A stretch of 7,976 nt of DNA from Comamonadaceae bacterium (GTDB lineage: Bacteria > Pseudomonadota > Gammaproteobacteria > Burkholderiales > Burkholderiaceae_C). Both the position numbers and the translations under genes were made by a program. Each line of letters begins with the position of its first letter. Positions within the stretch are counted from its first letter, which is position 1. The stretch spans positions 1-7,976 of the forward strand of contig CANBQX010000090.1 in NCBI GenBank assembly GCA_947371775.1, in the 5' to 3' direction. A model generated the notes under the pieces. That model had not been told where the DNA came from. It searched no databases and was given only the letters and a program-made list of their open reading frames with translations. Of this stretch, positions 1-6,116 are shown piece after piece.

Positions 1-143
1 TCGAGCTGCACATCAGCAATGTGCATGCGCGTGAACCCTTCCGCCACCATTCCTTTATCTCCCCTGCGGCCAAAGCAGTCATGGCAGGTTTTGGCGTTCA
101 GGGTTATGCCTTGGCCGTAGCTGGCCTGGCGGGTTTGAAGTAA
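1..143 (+). CDS. aroQ: 3-dehydroquinate dehydratase type II, C-terminal fragment (cut by window edge)
   Basis: Only the last 46 codons are present, read from base 3 to the TAA at 141-143; the rest lies upstream of the window. The enzyme converts 3-dehydroquinate to 3-dehydroshikimate in the cytosolic shikimate pathway for aromatic amino acids and usually forms a dodecamer. The fragment begins ELHISNVHAREPFRHHS, the most diagnostic segment of type II dehydroquinases. The His of ELH, the Arg of HAR and the Arg of PFR match the substrate-binding residues known in this family as H101, R108 and R112 (M. tuberculosis numbering). The end GFGVQGYALAVAGL matches the final helix, which normally begins near G-x-G-x-x-G-Y. 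Nothing suggests truncation other than the window boundary. The next gene starts 23 bases on in the same direction, so read-through into it is plausible. Confidence 0.93.
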   Translation, partial: ELHISNVHAREPFRHHSFISPAAKAVMAGFGVQGYALAVAGLAGLK

Positions 144-166
144 GCACCCCCAGTGGATTGAACCCT

Positions 167-826
167 ATGACCACCACCCTCAAAATTGACTTCGTCTCGG
201 ACATCGCCTGCCCCTGGTGCGCGGTTGGCCTGGGCGCCTTAGAAGGCGCGCTGCAACGCCTGGCACCGGAGGTGATCGCGGAGCTGCACTTTCAGCCCTT
301 CGAGCTCAATCCTGGTATGCCTGCAGGCGGGCAAGACATCGGTGAGCACCTCACAGAAAAGTACGGCTCCACACCCGAGCAGCAAGAGCAAATCCGCGCC
401 ATGATCCGCCAGCGCGGTGCCGAGGTGGGCTTTAGCTTTCACCCTGGCGGGCGGGGCCGGGTGTACAACACCTTGGACGCCCATCGCTTGCTGCATTGGG
501 CGGGATTGCTAGGTGCCGACGGGCCCCAGTACGCCCTGAAAAAAGCGCTGCTCGAGGCCTACCAGGGACGCGCCGAATGTGTGGAATCGCACGAGGTGCT
601 GTTGGCGGCGGTGGCTGCGGCAGGCATGGACGTGGCGCAGGCCCAAGCGATTTTGGAGAGCGACCAGTACGCCGATGATGTGCGCGCCGTGGAGCGCTAT
701 TACCAGGGTGCCGGCATCCATTCTGTGCCCGCCATCATCATCAACGACAGGCATTTGATTTCGGGCGGGCAGCCGGTCGAAGTGTTCGAAAAAGCGCTGC
801 GACACATTGCCAGCGGCGCCGCCTAA
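167..826 (+). CDS. FrnE-like DsbA-family oxidoreductase
   Basis: A 219-residue protein of the thioredoxin-fold DSBA family (FrnE / 2-hydroxychromene-2-carboxylate isomerase-like branch). It has no signal peptide, so a cytosolic location is expected, unlike periplasmic DsbA. Seen in the sequence: the opening strand IDFVSDIACPWC carries a CPWC active-site pair (Cys15, Cys18); FQPFELNP (43-49 region) and NTLDAHRLLHWA (101-112) are typical of FrnE proteins; the cis-proline motif is SVPAIIIN (Pro188), followed by ISGGQP (199-203 region). FrnE proteins act as disulfide oxidoreductases or isomerases; the native substrate here is unknown. I chose the ATG at 167; an in-frame TTG at 158 would add three residues. 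Neither has a good Shine-Dalgarno. The TAA stop directly abuts the GTG of the next gene. Length is normal for the family. The fold is clear, the exact role is not. Confidence 0.9.
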   Translation: MTTTLKIDFVSDIACPWCAVGLGALEGALQRLAPEVIAELHFQPFELNPGMPAGGQDIGEHLTEKYGSTPEQQEQIRAMIRQRGAEVGFSFHPGGRGRVYNTLDAHRLLHWAGLLGADGPQYALKKALLEAYQGRAECVESHEVLLAAVAAAGMDVAQAQAILESDQYADDVRAVERYYQGAGIHSVPAIIINDRHLISGGQPVEVFEKALRHIASGAA

Positions 827-1531
827 GTGAGCCTCGCGCAGCACGGGCAGGGCCTGCGCGCAGTGGTTTTGGGCGCCAGTGGTGCCATTGGCAGCGCTTT
901 GGTGCGTTTGTTGCGCACGGACGCGCGGTTCGCGGAAGTGATGGCCCTGTCTCGTAGCAGCGACCCTGCCTTTACCCTGGAGTCGGAGTCCAGCATTGCG
1001 GCCTGTGCGCAGCATGCAGGGCAGGGCGGTGCGCTGCACTGGGTGGTAGACGCCACGGGCGCCCTGGAGATTGACGGCCATGGGCCAGAGAAACGGCTGG
1101 GTGCGCTCAGCGCTGCGACGCTGTTGCGGGCCTTCGAGGTCAACGCCGTAGGCCCCGCGCTGATCATGAAGCACTTCATTCCCCTGCTGGGCAGCGACCA
1201 GCCCACGGTGTTTGCCACACTGTCGGCACGGGTGGGAAGCATCGAGGACAACCACAAGGGCGGTTGGTACGGCTACCGCGCTGCCAAGGCCGCGCGCAAC
1301 ATGCTGCTGCAATCGGCCGCCATTGAGGCACACCGGCGTCTGCCGCAGGCTGTTTTTGCGGCCTTGCAACCAGGCACGGTGCGCTCGCCTTTAAGCCAGG
1401 CTTTTGTAGCGCCTGCTGACGCTTTGGCGCCAGAGGAATCGGCGTCCCAGTTGTATGCTGTTCTGCAGACTTTGCGGCCTACAGGTCGGGCGCAGTTTGT
1501 GGACTACCGCGGCGCGACGATTCCCTGGTAG
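827..1531 (+). CDS. Short-chain dehydrogenase/reductase (SDR), CsgA/C-factor-like
   Basis: A 234-residue NAD(P)-dependent oxidoreductase with a Rossmann fold. The glycine-rich nucleotide-binding motif is GASGAIG (16-22). Next come the VVDATGAL segment (73-80, the usual NNAG position), Asn106 in FEVNAVGP, the catalytic Ser133 in TLSARVGS, and YxxxK as Tyr150/Lys154 in YGYRAAKAA. After the active site, PGTVRSPLS (182-190) corresponds to the family's PG-x-V-x-T/S segment. The catalytic tetrad therefore looks intact. The substrate cannot be read from sequence; SAARVGSI-type sequences with a short C terminus resemble the CsgA/C-factor group. The start is GTG, directly after the TAA of the FrnE-like gene with no spacer, and I see no Shine-Dalgarno, so translation probably depends on ribosomes terminating upstream. 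The TAG stop shares one base with a GTG that may start the MFS gene. Confidence 0.88.
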   Translation: MSLAQHGQGLRAVVLGASGAIGSALVRLLRTDARFAEVMALSRSSDPAFTLESESSIAACAQHAGQGGALHWVVDATGALEIDGHGPEKRLGALSAATLLRAFEVNAVGPALIMKHFIPLLGSDQPTVFATLSARVGSIEDNHKGGWYGYRAAKAARNMLLQSAAIEAHRRLPQAVFAALQPGTVRSPLSQAFVAPADALAPEESASQLYAVLQTLRPTGRAQFVDYRGATIPW

Positions 1532-1551
1532 TGCCATCACCTCCATTTTCC

Positions 1552-2736
1552 ATGAACACATCGCACCCGCATCCCAGCTCAGAACCCTTGCCGCGTGTGC
1601 TGTGGTCTTTGCTGTTTGGTAATTTCGTCATTGGCACCGGCGTCATGGTGGTGCCCGGCACGCTCAATGACATTGGCACGTCCTTGTCTGTGTCGGTGCC
1701 CGTGGCGGGGCAGCTGATTACGGCCGCTGCCGCCATGATGTGCATCGGTGCGCCCTTGCTGGCCAGCGTGGTGGCGGGCTGGGACCGCCGGCGTCTGCTG
1801 GCGCTGACCATGGTGTGGTACGCACTGTTTTTGGGCTTGAGCGCGTTGATGCCGGACTTCACGTCCCTGATGGTGGTGCGGGTGCTGGCGGTGATTGCGC
1901 CTGCGATTTTTACGCCGCAGGCAGCCGCTTGCATCGGCCTTTTGGTCACGCCCGAGCAGCGCGGGCGTGCCATTACCTTTGTGTTCCTGGGCTGGTCGGT
2001 GGCGTCGGTGGTGGGTGTGCCGATGGGCGCATGGATTGGCGGCACGCTGGGTTGGCGGGCAGCGTTTGGCGTGGTGGCGCTGTTGAGTGCGATCAGCGCC
2101 GCATGGGTCTGGCGCAGCCTGCCCAACGGCATTAAGCCCCCCGCTTTTTCACGCGCCGCATGGGGCGAGACCTTGCAGTCCCGCGCATTGATGCCGTGTG
2201 TGGCAGTGACGCTCTTGTATTCGGCCGGGCAGTTTATTTTGTTCTCGTATTTCGCGCCCTATTTCAAGCTGCATTTGCAAGTCACGCCCCTGGAGCTCAG
2301 TGTGTTGTTCGCTTGCTTTGGCGCCTGCGGCCTGCTGGGCAATGTGATGATGTCCCGCCACATTGACCGCATCGGCGCACCCCGGGCAGTGATGTGGGCC
2401 GTGGGCAGCATGGCATTGAGCCTGTTGTTGTGGCCTTTGGCCGACACCCTCGCTGTGGCGGCGCTGATTTGTGTGCCCTGGGGCTTGGGCTGCTTTGCCT
2501 CGAACTCGGCCCAGCAAGCGCGCTTGGTGGGGATTGCCCCTCTGTTGGCCTCGGGGTCGATTGCGCTCAACAGTGCGGCCATGTATGCCGGTCAGGCGCT
2601 GGGCGCGGGCAGCGGCGGTTGGCTGATCGCCCATGGCCACATGGACGCCTTGCACTGGTTCGGCTTGGCGGGCCTGATGGCGGCCATGGCCATGAGCTGG
2701 TGGGCGACGCGACAACCCACCCACCAAAGCCGTTGA
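1552..2736 (+). CDS. Major facilitator superfamily transporter (DHA1-like exporter)
   Basis: A 394-residue inner-membrane protein with about 12 hydrophobic segments, beginning near residues 16-36 and ending near 370-386. It belongs to the MFS group of proton-coupled drug or sugar efflux pumps (AraJ/Bcr-like). Motif A sits after TM2 as AGWDRRRLL (75-83), a loose match to G-x-x-x-D-R-x-G-R-R. A motif-C-like glycine/proline helix is GWSVASVVGVPMGAWIG (147-163), the antiporter signature of TM5. DRIGAPRAV (272-280) is the repeated motif in the second half, followed by the GSMAL helix. A central hydrophilic loop near 190-210 separates the halves. I chose the ATG at 1552; a GTG at 1531 overlapping the SDR stop by one base would add seven residues (MPSPPFS) and would make the junction coupled. 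Neither has a clear Shine-Dalgarno. The substrate is unknown. The gene ends 30 bases from a convergent gene. Confidence 0.88.
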   Translation: MNTSHPHPSSEPLPRVLWSLLFGNFVIGTGVMVVPGTLNDIGTSLSVSVPVAGQLITAAAAMMCIGAPLLASVVAGWDRRRLLALTMVWYALFLGLSALMPDFTSLMVVRVLAVIAPAIFTPQAAACIGLLVTPEQRGRAITFVFLGWSVASVVGVPMGAWIGGTLGWRAAFGVVALLSAISAAWVWRSLPNGIKPPAFSRAAWGETLQSRALMPCVAVTLLYSAGQFILFSYFAPYFKLHLQVTPLELSVLFACFGACGLLGNVMMSRHIDRIGAPRAVMWAVGSMALSLLLWPLADTLAVAALICVPWGLGCFASNSAQQARLVGIAPLLASGSIALNSAAMYAGQALGAGSGGWLIAHGHMDALHWFGLAGLMAAMAMSWWATRQPTHQSR

Positions 2737-2742
2737 ATGGAT

Positions 2743-2760
2743 CGCGCCGCACCCGGCGCG
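2743..2760. terminator. GC-rich hairpin in convergent intergenic gap (terminator-like, no T-run)
   Basis: A perfect 7-base-pair stem, CGCGCCG with CGGCGCG, closes a four-base CACC loop. It fills the 30-base gap between the MFS stop codon and the stop codon of the minus-strand gene, so it could serve either transcript. No run of T follows it on either strand, so it does not meet the standard for an intrinsic terminator. It may instead slow polymerase, protect 3' ends, or simply reflect the high GC content. Confidence 0.3.
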
Positions 2761-2766
2761 GCCGCC

Positions 2767-3279
2767 TTAAAAATCGATGGGCAGGGGTTTGGGTAGCTTG
2801 TCGTCGAGGTACAGGCTGTACTCATCCCAGACGCCCGCGCCATAGTGCTTGTCGCACAGCGCCTCAATCTCGTCCAGCGTGCGAAACACGGTGCTGAACA
2901 TCATGTCGTAAAAGAAGGGCTGGTCGGTGTGTTCGCCCGGGCGCACTTCGATGTGGTAGCCGTGTACCCACACGCGTTTGCCGCCGTGCTTGGCCTCAAA
3001 CGCAGCGCGGCGCTTGTAAAACTCGGCTTCTTCGTATTCGTCGTCGCTCAAGCGGCGCAGCTGGTAGGCATTGCCGTGCAGCGGGTGGGCCGGGTCCAGT
3101 TGCAAATCGACCATTTCCCAAATGGGCGAAATCTGGCTGGCCACGTTGGCCAGTTCTTCCGGCGTGATGTCGCCCTCCCAATGCACCACATCAATACAGC
3201 GCGAATGCCCGACTTCGCCGTCCCAGATGCTGGCGCTGTGTTTCATGGTTGAAGGGCGGGGTGCATTGCGTTTTTTCAT
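2767..3279 (-). CDS. Hypothetical protein, family not recognised
   Basis: A 170-residue protein I do not recognise. It has no signal peptide or hydrophobic segment, so it is probably cytosolic. It is rich in acidic and aromatic residues: SDDEYEEAEFYKRR (78-91), VWVHGYHIEVRPGEHTDQPFFYD (103-125, broken here only by charge), and a C-terminal WDEYSLYLDDKLPKPLPIDF stretch (151-170). There are only two cysteines (28 and 142) and no evident metal-binding or nucleotide-binding motif. That it is real is supported by protein-like composition throughout, a long open frame in the only strand orientation without a better candidate, and tidy convergent and divergent neighbours. Start choice: ATG at 3279 has a weak GGA seven bases upstream. 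ATG at 3246 (159 residues) has no Shine-Dalgarno, and GTG at 3348 (193 residues) would run into the mltG promoter region. The first 11 residues (MKKRNAPRPST) look less conserved in character, so the 3246 start remains possible. Confidence 0.7.
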   Translation of the reverse strand: MKKRNAPRPSTMKHSASIWDGEVGHSRCIDVVHWEGDITPEELANVASQISPIWEMVDLQLDPAHPLHGNAYQLRRLSDDEYEEAEFYKRRAAFEAKHGGKRVWVHGYHIEVRPGEHTDQPFFYDMMFSTVFRTLDEIEALCDKHYGAGVWDEYSLYLDDKLPKPLPIDF

Positions 3280-3352
3280 GGCGTCGTCCGGGCTGAAAAG
3301 AGAGGTCTTGGGGTTCGGTGGAGTGCAGTCTAACCCTGTCGCAGCCACGCTT

Positions 3353-3358
3353 TATGAT
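3353..3358 (+). promoter_or_regulatory. Possible -10 element for mltG operon
   Basis: TATGAT matches the sigma-70 -10 consensus at five of six positions and lies 35 bases upstream of the mltG start in the only sizeable gap before the operon. I could not find a convincing -35 hexamer 16-18 bases upstream (the region reads CTAACC), nor an extended TG. If it is used, the transcript would begin near 3365. This is tentative. Confidence 0.3.
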
Positions 3359-3377
3359 GGGCCTGTTTTAAAGCAAA

Positions 3378-3383
3378 AGGGAG
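3378..3383 (+). promoter_or_regulatory. Ribosome binding site of mltG
   Basis: AGGGAG lies 10 bases before the GTG at 3394, with a run of seven A residues (3385-3391) between. It is one of the better Shine-Dalgarno sequences in the window and supports the GTG as the true start. Confidence 0.6.
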
Positions 3384-3393
3384 CAAAAAAAGC

Positions 3394-4401
3394 GTGCGTT
3401 CAATTTGGGGCCGGCTGGTGCGCGGCGTGGTTTTTTTCAGCCTGCTGGCGGCGATCATCGTCGGGGCTTTGGGCTATTGGTGGGTGCACGCGCCACTGGC
3501 ATTGAATGCGCCTTTGGTCGACCTGTCTATCGAGCCAGGCGCCAGTCCCCGTGAAGTCGCAGCAGCGGTGGCCAAGTCGGGCGTGTCGGTGCATCCGCAG
3601 CTCCTTTTTGCCTGGTTTCGCATCTCGGGCCAGGCCCGGCAAATACGGGCGGGCAGCTACGAGCTGCAAGGAGAGCTCAGCCCCTTCAACTTGCTGCAAA
3701 AAATGGTGCAGGGCGACGAGGCCTCGCGCAGCGTGACCTTGGTCGAAGGCTGGAACTTTCGCCAGCTCCGCGACGCACTGCAGCGGGCAGAAAATTTGAG
3801 GCCCGACAGTGCGCCCATGACAGAAGCCCAACTCATGGCGCAATTGGGCCGCCCCGGTGTCGCGGCGGAAGGCCGATTTTTCCCGGATACCTACACCTAT
3901 TCCAAAGGGTCCAGCGATCTGGCTGTGTTGCAACGCGCCCTGCGCGCCATGGACAAGCGGCTTGCGGCGGCGTGGGAGCAGCGCAACCCCAAGCTGCCTT
4001 TGCAGTCGCCCGAGCAGGCGCTGGTGTTGGCCAGCATCATTGAAAAAGAGACGGGCCGAACCAGCGACCAGCCGCAGATCTCCGCGGTGTTTCACAACCG
4101 CCTGACCCTGGGCATGCGTTTACAAACCGACCCCACGGTGATTTACGGTCTGGGCGCCGCTTTTGACGGCAATTTGCGCAAGGCAGATTTGCTGGCCGAC
4201 ACGCCCTTCAATACCTACACGCGGGCAGGGCTGCCACCCACCCCGATTGCCATGCCAGGGCGCCAGGCCTTGGCCGCTGCGGTGCACCCGGCACCCAGCA
4301 AAGCGCTGTATTTTGTGGCGCGGGGCGACGGCAGCAGTCAGTTCAGCGAGACCCTGGACGCGCACAATCGGGCGGTCAACCAATACCAGCGTGGAAAATA
4401 G
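3394..4401 (+). CDS. mltG: Endolytic murein transglycosylase MltG (YceG-like)
   Basis: A 335-residue inner-membrane protein that cleaves nascent peptidoglycan glycan strands within the chain and is thought to set glycan length by terminating polymerisation. One N-terminal anchor helix (about 9-30, GVVFFSLLAAIIVGALGYWW) follows a short positively charged end, and the rest is periplasmic. A LysM-like subdomain covers about 40-110 (SIEPGASPREVAAAVAKSGV, RAGSYEL). The catalytic YceG domain follows: EGRFFPDTY (159-167), ASIIEKET (213-220) with Glu217 aligning with the catalytic Glu218 of E. coli MltG, RLQTDPTVIYG (242-252), NTYTRAGLPPTPI (273-285) and DGSSQFSETLDAHN (312-325). Length is as expected. 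The start is GTG, supported by AGGGAG 10 bases upstream; no ATG fits better. It is the first gene of the right-hand operon, with tmk 27 bases downstream. Confidence 0.95.
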   Translation: MRSIWGRLVRGVVFFSLLAAIIVGALGYWWVHAPLALNAPLVDLSIEPGASPREVAAAVAKSGVSVHPQLLFAWFRISGQARQIRAGSYELQGELSPFNLLQKMVQGDEASRSVTLVEGWNFRQLRDALQRAENLRPDSAPMTEAQLMAQLGRPGVAAEGRFFPDTYTYSKGSSDLAVLQRALRAMDKRLAAAWEQRNPKLPLQSPEQALVLASIIEKETGRTSDQPQISAVFHNRLTLGMRLQTDPTVIYGLGAAFDGNLRKADLLADTPFNTYTRAGLPPTPIAMPGRQALAAAVHPAPSKALYFVARGDGSSQFSETLDAHNRAVNQYQRGK

Positions 4402-4428
4402 CGCCACCCACCGAACACATAGAACACC

Positions 4429-5076
4429 ATGAGCGGTTTATTCATCAGCTTTGAAGGCATTGACGGCGCTGGCAAGTCCACCCACATCGCAGCCCTGGCC
4501 CAGGCCTTGGAGGCGCAGGGCAGGGCAGTCACGCTCACACGCGAGCCCGGCGGCACCCCGCTGGCCGAGGCCTTGCGTACCATGGTGCTGAACGATGCTA
4601 TGGACGCTTTGACCGAATCGCTGTTGGTATTTGCCGCGCGGCGGGATCATATTGTTCGTGTGATTGCGCCTGCTCTGGCGCAGGGCAAGGTAGTGGTGTG
4701 CGACCGGTTCACCGATGCCACTTTTGCCTACCAGGGCGCCGGGCGCGAATTTGACTGGGCCGTGCTCCAACAACTGGAAGGATGGGTGCAAGGCGGTGCC
4801 CCTTCACCGGCTGATTCGCGCGGTTTACTGCAGCCCGACCTGACCCTCTGGTTTGATCTGCCAGCCAGCGTGGCTGCGCAGCGGCTTGCCGGGGCCCGGG
4901 TGCCCGATAAATTTGAGGCACAGCCCGGCGCTTTTTTTGAAAAAGTGTCGGCCGGTTATGCCCGTCGCCACGACGAAGACCCGGCACGTTTTGCCCGCAT
5001 TGATGCCAACCAAAGTCCTGATGGGGTGTGGCAAAGCGTATTGACTGCCGTTCGCAACAGAGGGATTTTGCGGTGA
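4429..5076 (+). CDS. tmk: Thymidylate kinase
   Basis: A 215-residue cytosolic kinase that phosphorylates dTMP to dTDP with ATP, an essential step in dTTP supply. The P-loop is FEGIDGAGKST (8-18). The TMP-binding segment is REPGGT (38-43), and the DRF motif is at 92-94 in CDRFTDATFAYQGAGR, with YQGAGR typical of bacterial enzymes. The LID region is about 150-163 (AQRLAGARVPDKFE). Length is at the upper end of normal because of an extra loop around 122-133 (GGAPSPADSRG) before the strand LQPDLTLWFDLP. The ATG at 4429 has no clear Shine-Dalgarno, and 27 bases separate it from mltG. The last four bases overlap the holB start (GTGA), so tmk and holB are probably translationally coupled. mltG, tmk and holB are commonly adjacent in Proteobacteria, which supports the call. 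Confidence 0.97.
   Translation: MSGLFISFEGIDGAGKSTHIAALAQALEAQGRAVTLTREPGGTPLAEALRTMVLNDAMDALTESLLVFAARRDHIVRVIAPALAQGKVVVCDRFTDATFAYQGAGREFDWAVLQQLEGWVQGGAPSPADSRGLLQPDLTLWFDLPASVAAQRLAGARVPDKFEAQPGAFFEKVSAGYARRHDEDPARFARIDANQSPDGVWQSVLTAVRNRGILR
5059..5065 (+). promoter_or_regulatory. Ribosome binding site of holB (inside tmk)
   Basis: AGAGGGA lies within the last codons of tmk, seven bases before the GTG at 5073. It decides the start: the upstream in-frame ATG at 5028 has no comparable site and would overlap tmk by 49 bases. Confidence 0.6.
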
Positions 5077-6116
5077 CCGCTGCTGAAGCCACCACATCCC
5101 TTCCCGCGCCTTGGATTGCGGCACAAACCCGCGATCTGCTGACCCAGCGCGGACACGCGTGGTTGCTGACGGGGCCCTCTGGCCTAGGGCAGTACGACTT
5201 GGCGCTGGCACTGGTGCGCGCTTGGTTGTGCGAAAACCCCGGTGCGGACGGCGCCTGTGGACATTGCGGCAGTTGCCATGCGATCGATGTGCGCACCCAT
5301 GCCGACCTGTGTGTGCTCATGCCCGAAACCTGGATGCTGGACTTGGGTTGGCCGCTTAGCGAACGGGCCCAGGCCGAGATTGATGACAAAAAGCGCAAAC
5401 CCAGCAAAGAAATCCGTATTGACGCTATGCGCGACGCGGTGGAATTTGCGCAGCGCACCAGCGCACGCGGGCGCGGCAAGGCGGTGCTGGTGTTCCCGGC
5501 CGAGGACATGAACAACGTGACTGCCAACGCCTTGCTCAAAACCCTGGAAGAGCCCCCGGGCGATGTCAAGTTTGTGCTGGCCAGTGAAGCCGCCCACCAA
5601 TTGCTACCAACCATTCGCAGCCGCTGCCTGGGGCACACCATGCGCTGGCCCGAACTTGCAGCGAGCACCCAATGGCTTCAGGGGCAGGGCCTTGATCCCG
5701 AACGTACACGGCAGGCCTTGCTGGCCACGGGCGGGCGTCCCCAGGATGCACTGGACTTTGTCAATGCAGGTCTGGATCCGGCTGCCTGGGGTGCTTTGCC
5801 CAAAGCGTTGGCTCGTGGCGATGTGAATGCGGTGCGCGAATGGAGTCCGGCAAAAGTATTGGACGCGTTGCAAAAGCTTTGTCACGACTTACTCGCCGTG
5901 CGGGTCGGCGCCGAGCCCCGGTTTTTTGCGGCATCCGACCTGGGGCAAGTGCCTACGATAGAGGCATTGACCCAATGGAGCCGTGCCTTGAGCGGCCAAA
6001 AGCGGTCTATCGAGCACCCGTTCAACGCAGGTTTGTTGTTAGAGTCGTTGGTGAGCCAAGCCCAGGGAGTCTTGGGCCTGACGACTGATTTACAAGGTCC
6101 ACGCCATGGCACTTAA
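5073..6116 (+). CDS. holB: DNA polymerase III delta prime subunit
   Basis: A 347-residue AAA+-fold protein of the clamp-loader complex (with delta and gamma/tau), which opens and loads the beta sliding clamp on primed DNA. The Walker-A position is GPSGLGQYDLA (34-44), where Gln replaces the Lys needed for ATP hydrolysis. This is typical of delta prime, a non-hydrolysing stator. A four-cysteine zinc module follows: Cys53, Cys62, Cys65 and Cys68 (CGHCGSC). The segment ANALLKTLEEPP (151-162) and the arginine-finger motif IRSRC (181-185) are the strongest family markers. The collar domain lies after about 210. Between the zinc module and IRIDAMRD (115-122) there is an acidic/basic insertion (about 85-112), longer than in E. 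coli. The start is GTG overlapping the tmk stop by four bases. The end overlaps pilZ by 11 bases. Confidence 0.95.
   Translation: MTAAEATTSLPAPWIAAQTRDLLTQRGHAWLLTGPSGLGQYDLALALVRAWLCENPGADGACGHCGSCHAIDVRTHADLCVLMPETWMLDLGWPLSERAQAEIDDKKRKPSKEIRIDAMRDAVEFAQRTSARGRGKAVLVFPAEDMNNVTANALLKTLEEPPGDVKFVLASEAAHQLLPTIRSRCLGHTMRWPELAASTQWLQGQGLDPERTRQALLATGGRPQDALDFVNAGLDPAAWGALPKALARGDVNAVREWSPAKVLDALQKLCHDLLAVRVGAEPRFFAASDLGQVPTIEALTQWSRALSGQKRSIEHPFNAGLLLESLVSQAQGVLGLTTDLQGPRHGT
6094..6097 (+). promoter_or_regulatory. Ribosome binding site of pilZ (inside holB)
   Basis: AAGG lies eight bases before the ATG at 6106 and within the last codons of holB, supporting the 11-base gene overlap and start choice. 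Confidence 0.45.

Noticed and set aside
509..1369. Long minus-strand open frame (286 codons) opposite the FrnE-like and SDR genes
   Set aside because: It lies opposite two genes with clear catalytic motifs, its product has no recognisable motif, and it is rich in Gln, His and Arg as expected from the reverse strand of GC-rich coding DNA.
2845..3252. Plus-strand open frame opposite the unknown minus-strand gene
   Set aside because: Its product is rich in Val, His and Phe without motifs, whereas the minus-strand product has balanced, protein-like composition and a tidy convergent and divergent context.
3385..3391. Run of seven A before mltG as a phase-variable tract
   Set aside because: It lies between the Shine-Dalgarno and the start codon, not in a reading frame. 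Length change could alter spacing, but seven bases is short for frequent slippage.
5028..5072. Upstream ATG that would extend holB by 15 residues
   Set aside because: The extension MAKRIDCRSQQRDFA is simply tmk read in another frame, and the GTG at 5073 has AGAGGGA at good spacing and a normal 4-base overlap.
5172..5204. Missing Walker-A lysine in the clamp-loader gene as a possible inactivating mutation
   Set aside because: Delta prime subunits normally lack a functional Walker A, so Gln in place of Lys is expected.
4709..5668. Minus-strand open frame (319 codons) opposite tmk and holB
   Set aside because: It spans two unequivocal plus-strand genes, has a low-complexity Ser/Arg/Ala composition and matches no family I know.
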